A stretch of DNA of 31,478 nucleotides, taken from positions 1 through 31,478 of the forward strand of contig CAZSXS010000040.1 of assembly GCA_964611385.1 (NCBI GenBank), given 5' to 3'. This DNA is from CAZSXS01 sp964611385. Its GTDB lineage: Bacteria; Bacillota; Clostridia; Lachnospirales; CAYPQA01. Shown one piece after another: positions 1 through 6,833 of this stretch. A model generated the notes under the pieces. It did not search any database. It was given only the letters and a program-made list of their open reading frames with translations, and was not told the origin of the DNA. Position 1 is the first letter of the stretch. Every line of letters begins with the position of its first letter. The translations under genes and the position numbers were made by a program.

Positions 1-49
1 AGGAGGAGGAAAACTTTTTTCAAACGGCGAAAAAAGTTTTCCTCCTCCT
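1..49. repeat. Hairpin repeat element, copy 1
   Basis: This is a perfect inverted repeat with 21-base arms at 1-21 and 29-49 around a 7-base loop. The inner arm (GGAAAACTTTTTTC) recurs in a second copy at 27973-28017 that also has a 7-base loop. The outer arms differ between copies but still pair. Both copies are followed by the same CCTTCCCCC tract. The window starts at the first arm base, so the left flank is not visible. It may be an intergenic RNA hairpin or a small dispersed repeat. Confidence 0.75.
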
Positions 50-81
50 TCCCCCGCCTTAGAATTTTAAGAGGCCATTGG

Positions 82-118
82 GCCGGACAAAATCATTTGG
101 ATTTTGCCCGGCTTTTTT
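82..118 (+). terminator. Intrinsic terminator of the upstream gene
   Basis: The stem GCCGGACAAAATC (82-94) pairs with 100-112 with one A/C mismatch. The loop has 5 bases and a run of six T follows at 113-118. It would end transcription arriving from outside the window, so the SpoIID gene downstream has its own promoter. Confidence 0.75.
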
Positions 119-151
119 GATTGCTTCTGGCAAGCTTCCTTTTCGGGTTCG

Positions 152-180
152 TTGACAAAGAAACGGACAGATGATATCAT
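152..180 (+). promoter_or_regulatory. Promoter of the spoIID-like/queA operon
   Basis: TTGACA (152-157), a 17-base spacer and TATCAT (175-180) match a housekeeping sigma promoter. Transcription would begin near 187. This argues against the upstream in-frame ATG at 171, which overlaps the -10 box, and supports the start at 204. Confidence 0.75.
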
Positions 181-203
181 GTCGACCCAAAGGAGGAAAG
201 CAA

Positions 204-2162
204 ATGAAAAAGAGAATTTTTAGTATCATTGCTGTTTTGGCTTCGTTGACCTTTATGAATACAACTGTAGTGAAAGCCACAATCAGCCAGTCCATGGTAA
301 GAGTAGGCCTGGTCAGTCAAAAAAACGCCCGCATCACCATCGAAAATAAAACGCTATCCCTGGGCTTTGATAAAAACGGAACCTTCCAAAAGGAAGCAAC
401 GCTCCATACGACTGGATCTTTTTCAGCTTACATTGCGGACAAGCTCTATCTCCGCGTGAACCAAAGCTTTACCTCCTATGAACAGGCCAGAAACTATGGC
501 TCTTCTTTGGGGCTGGGGGATAAGGTGGCGGTGGCCTACCTGGACGCGAACAGCTGGGCTGTCTATCTGGGGGGCTATGGTAGTCAGGCCGAAGCCACAG
601 CCGGTAACAACCTCATTGGAGGGAAAGGCAGCTTAGTAAACGCCAATGAACAACGGGTTTTGCTAACAGACGAAGTACCTGGAGGCATTCGCATTATATT
701 GGAAAAGAACCCGCACATCCTGGCAGAGGGAGAGCCTATAAAAATCGGCCAGCATAGCTATAGGGGCCGCATTGAAATGCTCTGGGATGCAGGCCTGCTG
801 CCGGTAAATGTGCTTACACTTGATGAGTATCTGTACGCGGTGGTTCCTGTGGAAATGCCCGCCCATTGGCCTTTGGAAGCGTTAAAGGCACAAGCCGTTG
901 CCGCCAGAAATTACACCCTAACCCGAGATGGCCATAGCTCAGTTGAGTATTCAGTCTGTGATTCGTCCCACTGCCAAAATTATTCAGGAATAAAAAAAGA
1001 AACAGAAGCGACCACGAGAGCGGTGAATGAAACAGAAGGAATCATGGTCTATTATAATCGCGAACCCATTAATGCCATGTATTTTTCCTCCAGCGGGGGC
1101 ACCACGGAAAGCTCAGAAAACGTATGGGCCAACAATATGCCCTATTTACGGGGCATAAGAGATCTCTATGAAGCCGAGTCTAAATCCTGGTCCAGAACCT
1201 ATTCATACAGTGAAATACAAACTGCTCTGACAGCAAAGGGCATCAATATAGGGCAAGTGACCGGAGTTTCCATCACGGCTTTAAGCTCCTCAAACCGGGT
1301 GAATCAATTGACGATCAAGGGCAGCACAGGAAATAAGGTCTTAATAAAGGAAGAAATTCGTTCTTTTTTTTCTTCCTTGAAGGGTGGGATTTTGGAAAGC
1401 CGTAATTTTACCTTGGGAAACATGTCCTCCTTTTCTCAGTTGCAAGCTACTGGAAAGCAGCCGCATTCCATTCAACGCTTATCCTCTGTTGCAGCTCAGC
1501 AGCCTGGCTTGCCGGTAATGGAGCAACAAAATATGGTGAACGGAGATTTCGTCCTCCCTGCCATGACCAAAACAGAGGATATCTACTCTGTACCCGTCAA
1601 AAATGCGGCCGTGATGGGCTCCTTTTTTGATGGCAGCCTGTCAGAAGTAAGTCCTGTAGTCGTTATCGGAGGCGGCCAGTCAACAAGCTACGAAAAGGGC
1701 AATGTTACACTGCCACCCGTTACGCCGCCTACCTTTACACCACCGCCGGAGCTGGCTCTGCAAACTCCCAATCAAGGAGCAACGACAAACAATCAAGGGC
1801 AAGCTACGGCTGCACCTACTCCCATAAGTCCAAGTCTGCCACCCAACCAGAGCGTACAAGGCGGTACTACGCATCCATTCGGTCAGGTACAAGGTTTGCC
1901 CGTCATGCCGGATGGATCGAAAACGGTGACGGCAGTGACTCCAATAGTGCCCCCGGCAGTTCCCAATGCACCAGTCAGCCTCAATATTAATACCATTGCC
2001 AGTAACCTGCTCAATTCCTCTGGACAAAGCGTTACCTTTACAGGAATCGGATGGGGTCATGGTGTCGGGCTCAGCCAGTTTGGCGCAAAAGGCATGGCCG
2101 AAAAAGGCTTTAACTATAAACAAATCTTAGAATATTATTTTACCGGAGTGCAAGTGTACTGA
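204..2162 (+). CDS. Secreted SpoIID/LytB-domain protein
   Basis: Secreted protein of 652 residues with a SpoIID/LytB domain, a family including the lytic transglycosylase SpoIID that trims peptidoglycan glycan strands during engulfment. The start at 204 follows AAAGGAGG and lies downstream of the promoter. Residues 1-25 form a signal peptide (basic MKKR, hydrophobic core, VVKA). The conserved segment VVPVEMPAHWPLEALKAQAV carries the family's candidate catalytic Glu at about residue 217. The C-terminal motif GWGHGVGLSQFGA lies near 617-629. Between the two lobes is an atypical insert of roughly 190 residues rich in Pro, Gln, Thr and Asn. Its stop overlaps the queA start by one base. Adjacency to queA is common in Clostridia. 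Whether it acts in sporulation or in vegetative wall turnover cannot be told from sequence, so no symbol is given. Confidence 0.9.
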   Translation: MKKRIFSIIAVLASLTFMNTTVVKATISQSMVRVGLVSQKNARITIENKTLSLGFDKNGTFQKEATLHTTGSFSAYIADKLYLRVNQSFTSYEQARNYGSSLGLGDKVAVAYLDANSWAVYLGGYGSQAEATAGNNLIGGKGSLVNANEQRVLLTDEVPGGIRIILEKNPHILAEGEPIKIGQHSYRGRIEMLWDAGLLPVNVLTLDEYLYAVVPVEMPAHWPLEALKAQAVAARNYTLTRDGHSSVEYSVCDSSHCQNYSGIKKETEATTRAVNETEGIMVYYNREPINAMYFSSSGGTTESSENVWANNMPYLRGIRDLYEAESKSWSRTYSYSEIQTALTAKGINIGQVTGVSITALSSSNRVNQLTIKGSTGNKVLIKEEIRSFFSSLKGGILESRNFTLGNMSSFSQLQATGKQPHSIQRLSSVAAQQPGLPVMEQQNMVNGDFVLPAMTKTEDIYSVPVKNAAVMGSFFDGSLSEVSPVVVIGGGQSTSYEKGNVTLPPVTPPTFTPPPELALQTPNQGATTNNQGQATAAPTPISPSLPPNQSVQGGTTHPFGQVQGLPVMPDGSKTVTAVTPIVPPAVPNAPVSLNINTIASNLLNSSGQSVTFTGIGWGHGVGLSQFGAKGMAEKGFNYKQILEYYFTGVQVY

Positions 2163-3361
2163 TGAAGAAAATAGATAGAAATGAAGAAAAACAAGCGATC
2201 AATCGCATAACTGAACAAGAGTCAAATCAAGATACAAATCAAGGCACAAACCAAGAAATAAATCAAACAGAATGTTCTATCCAAGCAGAGAGTTCTGAAT
2301 TAAATCGTGCCGATTTAAAGCTTTCGGATTTTTATTTTGACTTACCAGAGGACTTGATCGCTCAACACCCCATGGAAAACCGAAGTGATTCCCGCTTGCT
2401 GGTGTTAAATAAAATGTTTTGGGAAGACGATCGCATACCGTCCTCCTCAATTTGCCATGAGCAGTTCAAGCAAATCGGACGCTACCTTCGCCCAGGGGAC
2501 TGTCTGGTTCTTAACGAAACCAAGGTGATCCCTGCAAGGCTCCTTGGCGTTCGTGAAAGCGGGGCAACAGCAGAATTTTTGCTACTGAGAAGACTGGAGG
2601 GTGACGACTGGGAAGTCATTTGCAAGCCAGCAGACAAGCTAAAAGTCGGAAGAACCGTTCAGTTTGGAAACCAAGGACAGCTCAAGGCAAAAATCCTAGG
2701 CGATCTGGAGGATGGAAAAAAGCGAATACGGTTTAGTTACGAAGGCATCTTTGAGCAGATTTTGGATGAGCTTGGACAAATGCCTATCCCCCCCTATATT
2801 AAGGCGCCGCTTTTAGACAAGGGGCGGTATCAAACAGTATATGCCAAAAATGAAGGTTCTGCGGCAGCACCTACCGCTGGACTTCACTTTACCGAAGAGC
2901 TGCTTTCAGAGCTTGCAGCAAAGGGAGTCCGATTAGCTAAGCTGACCTTGCATGTGGGTCTTGGCACCTTCCGTCCTGTACGAGTCAACATTCAGGAGCA
3001 TGTGATGCACTCAGAGTATTACGAGCTCAGTCAAGAACAGGCGGAGATCATCAACAAGGCTAAGGCAGACGGCGGGCGTATCATCGCTGTTGGAACGACC
3101 AGCTGCCGTACCCTAGAGACCATTGCCAACGAAAGCGGTAGGGTAAAGGCGGCTCAAGGCTTCACAGATATATTTATCTTCCCTGGGTACCGTTTCAAGA
3201 TTGTGGATGCTCTGATTACAAACTTCCACTTGCCGGAATCCACTTTAATCATGCTGGTGTCGGCTCTGGCTGGAAGGGATCAAGTGCTTACTGCTTATAA
3301 AGAAGCCATAGCGCTTGGGTATCGGTTTTATAGTTTTGGAGACGCAATGTTTATTCAATGA
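2162..3361 (+). CDS. queA: S-adenosylmethionine:tRNA ribosyltransferase-isomerase
   Basis: QueA transfers and isomerises the ribosyl moiety of SAM onto 7-aminomethyl-deazaguanine in tRNA to form epoxyqueuosine. Family blocks include LSDFYFDLPEDLIAQHP, GDCLVLNETKVIPARL, GSAAAPTAGLHFT and HVGLGTFRPV, with a C-terminal LITNFHLPESTL block. The enzyme normally begins at about LSDF. Here about 52 hydrophilic residues precede it, including NQDT-NQGT-NQEI-NQTE encoded by a 12-bp tandem repeat at 2225-2272. No usual start codon lies near the canonical N terminus. The ATG overlaps the upstream stop, and no strong Shine-Dalgarno is seen, so translational coupling is likely. tgt, often next, is absent; a terminator follows. 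Confidence 0.95.
   Translation: MKKIDRNEEKQAINRITEQESNQDTNQGTNQEINQTECSIQAESSELNRADLKLSDFYFDLPEDLIAQHPMENRSDSRLLVLNKMFWEDDRIPSSSICHEQFKQIGRYLRPGDCLVLNETKVIPARLLGVRESGATAEFLLLRRLEGDDWEVICKPADKLKVGRTVQFGNQGQLKAKILGDLEDGKKRIRFSYEGIFEQILDELGQMPIPPYIKAPLLDKGRYQTVYAKNEGSAAAPTAGLHFTEELLSELAAKGVRLAKLTLHVGLGTFRPVRVNIQEHVMHSEYYELSQEQAEIINKAKADGGRIIAVGTTSCRTLETIANESGRVKAAQGFTDIFIFPGYRFKIVDALITNFHLPESTLIMLVSALAGRDQVLTAYKEAIALGYRFYSFGDAMFIQ
2225..2272 (+). repeat. 12-bp tandem repeat inside queA
   Basis: Four in-frame 12-base units encode the extra N terminus of QueA: AATCAAGATACA, AATCAAGGCACA, AACCAAGAAATA and AATCAAACAGAA. They give NQDT, NQGT, NQEI and NQTE. Divergence between units suggests an old slippage expansion kept in frame. 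Confidence 0.8.
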
Positions 3362-3395
3362 TTCGAGTTTCCCAGAACGCTATAACATTAAAATT

Positions 3396-3436
3396 AAAGC
3401 AGACATCCGAAAAATTGAGGTGTCTGCTTTTTATTT
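3396..3436 (+). terminator. Intrinsic terminator after queA
   Basis: AAAGCAGACA (3396-3405) pairs perfectly with TGTCTGCTTT (3421-3430), and a T-rich tract follows to 3436. It closes the spoIID-like/queA unit. Confidence 0.85.
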
Positions 3437-3570
3437 ACCACCCGCACACAAATAAAAAATGTTCAGTAGTTTCAGTCCGACTGTAAAGTTGACAGAGCAA
3501 AAAGCTGTCAAGCTCGACTTAGGGCCTATTTTTATTCATTAGATGTTTACAAATTCCATGATCAGAAAGC

Positions 3571-3599
3571 TTGACAAAGGTTTCTACGTGGTGTAGAAT
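3571..3599 (+). promoter_or_regulatory. Promoter of the blaI-like operon
   Basis: TTGACA (3571-3576), a 17-base spacer and TAGAAT (3594-3599) form a near-consensus promoter. The first BlaI-type operator overlaps the spacer and the -10 box, as expected for autorepression. Confidence 0.8.
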
Positions 3600-3619
3600 C
3601 AGAACACTACACGGTGTAG
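3584..3619. promoter_or_regulatory. Two BlaI/MecI-type operator dyads
   Basis: CTACACGGTGTAG at 3607-3619 is a perfect 6-base dyad around one G. CTACGTGGTGTAG at 3584-3596 is a degenerate copy. Their centres are 23 bases apart, about two helical turns. BlaI/MecI repressors are known to bind TACA/TGTA dyads, and the next gene is such a repressor. Binding is inferred, not shown. Confidence 0.8.
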
Positions 3620-3654
3620 AAAACAAAAACGGCTGAGCCGTAAAGGAGGTTATC

Positions 3655-4026
3655 ATGACTAAGCTACAAAAAATATCGGAGTCAGAAATGGAAATCATGA
3701 AGGTAATCTGGAATCAGGAGAAGCCCCTCACCAGCGGAGAAATCTCAAAGCTTTTGTCCTTACAAAAGAAATGGGCGGCTTCCACGGTGCTGACCTTTTT
3801 ATCCAGACTTTGCGACAAGGGCATCTTGCAGGCAGAAAAAAAGGGGCTGTCCAATCGCTACACGGCCTTGGTTACAGAAAATCAGTATAAGGTCTTTGAA
3901 ACGGAGTGCTTTTTTAAAACGGTACATAGGGGAAACCCCAAAAGCTATCTGTCTGCCTTAATCGAAAGCGAAGACTTAAGCTCGGAGGATATCCAAGAGC
4001 TGAAAAAGTGGTTTTCTGAATTGTAG
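3655..4026 (+). CDS. BlaI/MecI/CopY-family transcriptional repressor
   Basis: Repressor of 123 residues, the usual family length. The N-terminal winged helix is clear: SESEMEIMKVIWNQEKPLTS, then WAASTVLTFLSRLCDKGIL as recognition helix and wing. A short C-terminal dimerisation region follows. In BlaI and MecI the linked M56 sensor protease triggers repressor cleavage to relieve repression, and such a protease is encoded next. The start follows AAAGGAGG. It probably autorepresses through the dyads at 3584-3619 and so controls the whole cluster to 9713. The cluster encodes no beta-lactamase or PBP2a, so the symbol blaI is withheld. Confidence 0.9.
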   Translation: MTKLQKISESEMEIMKVIWNQEKPLTSGEISKLLSLQKKWAASTVLTFLSRLCDKGILQAEKKGLSNRYTALVTENQYKVFETECFFKTVHRGNPKSYLSALIESEDLSSEDIQELKKWFSEL

Positions 4027-4113
4027 GCCTCTTTAACTGTAGCTAAAGAAGTTGTAAGCTGCAGAAAATGTAAGCTAAAGAGGCTTACGGAACATTAGAT
4101 GTAGAAAATTAAC

Positions 4114-4128
4114 TGCGGCAAAGCCGCA
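4114..4128 (+). promoter_or_regulatory. Small hairpin before the M56 gene's ribosome-binding site
   Basis: TGCGGC (4114-4119), AAA and GCCGCA (4123-4128) form a perfect 6-bp stem. It lies a few bases before the Shine-Dalgarno GGAGG at 4132-4136. A wider pairing, GCCTCTTTA near 4027 with TAAAGAGGC near 4076, spans the same intergenic gap. No T-run follows, so this is not a terminator. It may tune translation of the sensor relative to the repressor. Confidence 0.5.
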
Positions 4129-4147
4129 AGCGGAGGTTTATTTAACA

Positions 4148-5809
4148 ATGTTAAACCAAATATTAAAAGTTTTCCTTGTAATGGACCTTGCCGGAAGCTT
4201 GTTTATCCTTGTTTTTTGGTTGTATGGTAAAGTAGCCAGGAAATGGCTGAGGGCTACCTGGCAATATGCGGTTTATGTGCTTACGATTATCTTGCTCTTA
4301 ATTCCTTTGAGTATCCCGCTTTCGAAAGTAGTTTGGAAGGAAGTCAGCTGGCTAAAGCCCTCGACTTACTATATTCAAGTAGCCTCCGATTCCAAAGGGG
4401 TATCTGAGTTGAAGCAAGACGAGCAGAGCATCAGCGTAACTGACGCAGATGAGGGCGGCCAGCTCAGCAAAGCCTTTAGTGAGGCCTTGTTTTACTTAGC
4501 ACCGCTATGGCTTGGAGGGGTTTTGATTTTCTTTGGCCTTCAGTTTTTTTCGGCCTGGCGCTTTTATTTTTTCATCTCCAAAACCAGCAGAAAACTCAGC
4601 GGTGGAATCAGTGTAGGAATCAGCCAAGAAATCAGCGCCGGAATTAATGAAGGTCATGTAATTGGTGGAAACGATAAAATGAGCGAAGGCTTTGAACCTA
4701 GTGAAGGCTACGAAAGCCACGAAAGCATCGAAAGGGATAAAAGCGCTGAAAGGAATAAAATCAACAGAAGTATTGATCAAATCTTTGAGGACTGTAAAAA
4801 GCAACTGCATATTCGCCGGAATATAGAGCTTTTCGAAAACCCCCTAATTGGTGTTCCTATCCTGTGTGGATTTTTGAAGCCAAGAGTGATCGTACCCAAA
4901 ATGAAATTATCGGAAGAGGGCTGGAGACATGTATTTCTGCACGAATTAACCCACTTAAAGCGCTGGGATCTGTGGCTGAAAAGCCTGGCTTTACTGGCTA
5001 ACGGGCTTCATTGGTTTAATCCGCTTTCCTATTTTTTGTTCCGCAATATACATAAGGCCTGTGAGTTATCTTGTGATGAAAGCGTGACAAAAGACATGCA
5101 AGCATGCCAACGCAAGGCTTATGGGATGACCATTCTAAAGGTACTGGAATATACAGTTGAAAGCAGGCGGGGGTTTTACTTTGCGCTCTGCGACTCTAAG
5201 AAGAATATCTGTCAAAGGCTTGCACTGATCGCCCACAGTCAAGAATCCCACAAGTCTGCTAAGCTGCTACTGCTGACCGCCCTTTGTTTCTGCTTTTTAT
5301 TTTCTGCTACGGTTTCCGCTGCTTTGCTCCCGCCGTCTGAGGTTGCTGAAGCTACCAGTAAGTCAAAACTTGAGGATGGAGTTTATGTCTATGCTTTGAC
5401 CTTAGATAATGGACATAAAGTCAATCTGGGTTTCAGTGAAGAAGTCTCTCCGCTCTTTTTTGACAGTATTGTAGAAGCCATGAATACAAAAGACTGGTCT
5501 CATTTGAGCAAGGAGTATTGGACTTATATAATTGAGTTTGGAATCAAGCAGGGTGACGATATCATCCCTAATTTTGATTTGCAGGGGCAGGTGGCTGATG
5601 AGATGACAAAAAAAATTCAGAAAGGTCTTCTGGAACCCTATGCCCCAAGCAGTTATGTTCTTACAGAGCTTCCAGAGGACTTAAGCTATCTAAAGCATAT
5701 AAAAATTTTTGATATCAATAACGCTTTACGGGATAATTTACCAGCAAGCACAGTTTTTGCGTACGACAGCTTCTATGATGAGAGCTTTACATATCAGGTG
5801 CAAGAGTGA
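4148..5809 (+). CDS. BlaR1/MecR1-like M56 membrane metalloprotease sensor
   Basis: Predicted polytopic membrane zinc protease of 553 residues. Hydrophobic segments lie near 7-27, 40-58, 113-143 and 371-393. The M56 motif HELTHLKRWD is at 265-274 (HExxH 265-269), with further family features NPLSYFLFRN (291-300) and CELSCDE (305-311; E306 the probable third zinc ligand). In BlaR1, ligand sensing outside the cell activates this cytoplasmic protease and leads to repressor loss. The roughly 160 residues after the last membrane helix do not resemble the penicillin-binding sensor of BlaR1 (no SxxK/KTG-type motifs seen), so the signal is probably not a beta-lactam. Residues about 150-208 are a hydrophilic low-complexity insert rich in Ser, Glu, Gly and Ile. 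It sits 121 bases after the repressor gene, in the same operon. Confidence 0.88.
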   Translation: MLNQILKVFLVMDLAGSLFILVFWLYGKVARKWLRATWQYAVYVLTIILLLIPLSIPLSKVVWKEVSWLKPSTYYIQVASDSKGVSELKQDEQSISVTDADEGGQLSKAFSEALFYLAPLWLGGVLIFFGLQFFSAWRFYFFISKTSRKLSGGISVGISQEISAGINEGHVIGGNDKMSEGFEPSEGYESHESIERDKSAERNKINRSIDQIFEDCKKQLHIRRNIELFENPLIGVPILCGFLKPRVIVPKMKLSEEGWRHVFLHELTHLKRWDLWLKSLALLANGLHWFNPLSYFLFRNIHKACELSCDESVTKDMQACQRKAYGMTILKVLEYTVESRRGFYFALCDSKKNICQRLALIAHSQESHKSAKLLLLTALCFCFLFSATVSAALLPPSEVAEATSKSKLEDGVYVYALTLDNGHKVNLGFSEEVSPLFFDSIVEAMNTKDWSHLSKEYWTYIIEFGIKQGDDIIPNFDLQGQVADEMTKKIQKGLLEPYAPSSYVLTELPEDLSYLKHIKIFDINNALRDNLPASTVFAYDSFYDESFTYQVQE

Positions 5810-5843
5810 GAAAAAACTAAAACTTTAACAATCGGAGGACAGA

Positions 5844-6833
5844 ATGACAATATCCATTAAGCAATTGAACAAAACATATTCCAATAAAAAAACAGCCCTT
5901 TCGGGGATCAATCTGGAATTGAAAAGTCCCTCAATGGTGGGCTTGCTAGGACCCAACGGGGCAGGCAAAAGCACCTTGATGAAGCTTTTAGTTTCTGAGC
6001 TTTTGCCCAGTGACGGAGAGCTTTTGATTGATGGCAGCCCTTTGAAAAAAGCGGAAAAGGAGTTAAAAGCAAGGCTGGGATACTTGCCCCAAGCCTTTGG
6101 CGTATTTGATGAGCTAACAGTTTGGCAATTTTTAGACTATATGGCTGCCTTGAAGGGCTTGAAAAGTTATAAGGCAGCTATTGAGTCTGTTATTCAAAAA
6201 ACCAATCTACAAGAAAAGAAAAAAGCGCGTATCGGAACCCTATCCGGTGGGCAGCGTCAACGCTTAGGCATTGCCCAGGCGCTTCTGGGCGAGCCGGAGT
6301 TGTTGATTTTAGATGAGCCGACCGTAGGTCTGGATCCGGCAGAAAGGGTACAGTTCCGCAATTTGTTTGCTGAGCTGTCCCAGGACAAAATTGTACTCTT
6401 ATCCACCCATATTATTGATGATGTGCAGTCCATCTGTAACCGCTTAGTGGTTATTCATGAGGGAATGATCTTATTTGACGGCAGTCCTGAAGGCTTAATC
6501 ACCGTAGCTCAGGGGCATGTGGGTGTGTTCCGAGAGTCCGGCGGCAAGCTCGGTTCAGCAACTTTAACTGGGGAAACCGTAAACAGCGTTTTGACCGGAA
6601 GCAACTATCGCGTGACCTCCCGCATTAACACCGCAGAAGGCATTTCCTGCCGTATCGTGGCCGAAGCCTTGCCAGACTTTGCTCAGCTTGCAGAGCCAAG
6701 CTTAGAGGATGCTTATTTGTATCTGTGTGCGTTCGGAGCCTCCGGCAACCGATCTGTAAAGAATGGAAAATCAGAAAGCATCATAAGCGCGTCAGTTCAA
6801 AGCGATAATTCTGAAAGGAATGAGGGCCTATGA
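5844..6833 (+). CDS. ABC transporter ATP-binding protein
   Basis: ATPase subunit of an ABC-2-type exporter, 329 residues. Walker A is GPNGAGKST (36-44), the signature LSGGQ is at 133-137, Walker B with catalytic Glu is LLILDEPT (153-160), and the H-loop is STH. It resembles the CcmA/drug and antibiotic-peptide export class. The C-terminal ~100 residues are an accessory extension with no recognised domain. Its last bases overlap the next gene (ATGA), so it is translationally coupled to the permease-peptidase fusion. It probably powers the permeases encoded at 6830 and 9015. Substrate unknown. Confidence 0.93.
   Translation: MTISIKQLNKTYSNKKTALSGINLELKSPSMVGLLGPNGAGKSTLMKLLVSELLPSDGELLIDGSPLKKAEKELKARLGYLPQAFGVFDELTVWQFLDYMAALKGLKSYKAAIESVIQKTNLQEKKKARIGTLSGGQRQRLGIAQALLGEPELLILDEPTVGLDPAERVQFRNLFAELSQDKIVLLSTHIIDDVQSICNRLVVIHEGMILFDGSPEGLITVAQGHVGVFRESGGKLGSATLTGETVNSVLTGSNYRVTSRINTAEGISCRIVAEALPDFAQLAEPSLEDAYLYLCAFGASGNRSVKNGKSESIISASVQSDNSERNEGL

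Noticed and set aside
171..203. Upstream in-frame ATG for the SpoIID/LytB gene
   Set aside because: It overlaps the -10 box of the promoter at 152-180 and would precede the transcript start; ATG 204 has a strong Shine-Dalgarno and begins a signal peptide.
1680..2123. Open frame of 147 codons on the minus strand inside the SpoIID-like gene
   Set aside because: It lies opposite the repetitive linker, has a protein composition rich in Cys, Arg and Trp with no family resemblance, and shows no ribosome-binding site.
3489..3511. TTGACAG...CTGTCAA dyad as a further operator or promoter
   Set aside because: The arms are only seven bases, the sequence differs from the BlaI-type dyads, and no matching -10 box lies at the right distance.
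4148..5809. Calling the sensor a true BlaR1 or MecR1 beta-lactam receptor
   Set aside because: The C-terminal domain shows no penicillin-binding SxxK, SxN or KTG motifs and no beta-lactamase gene is nearby.
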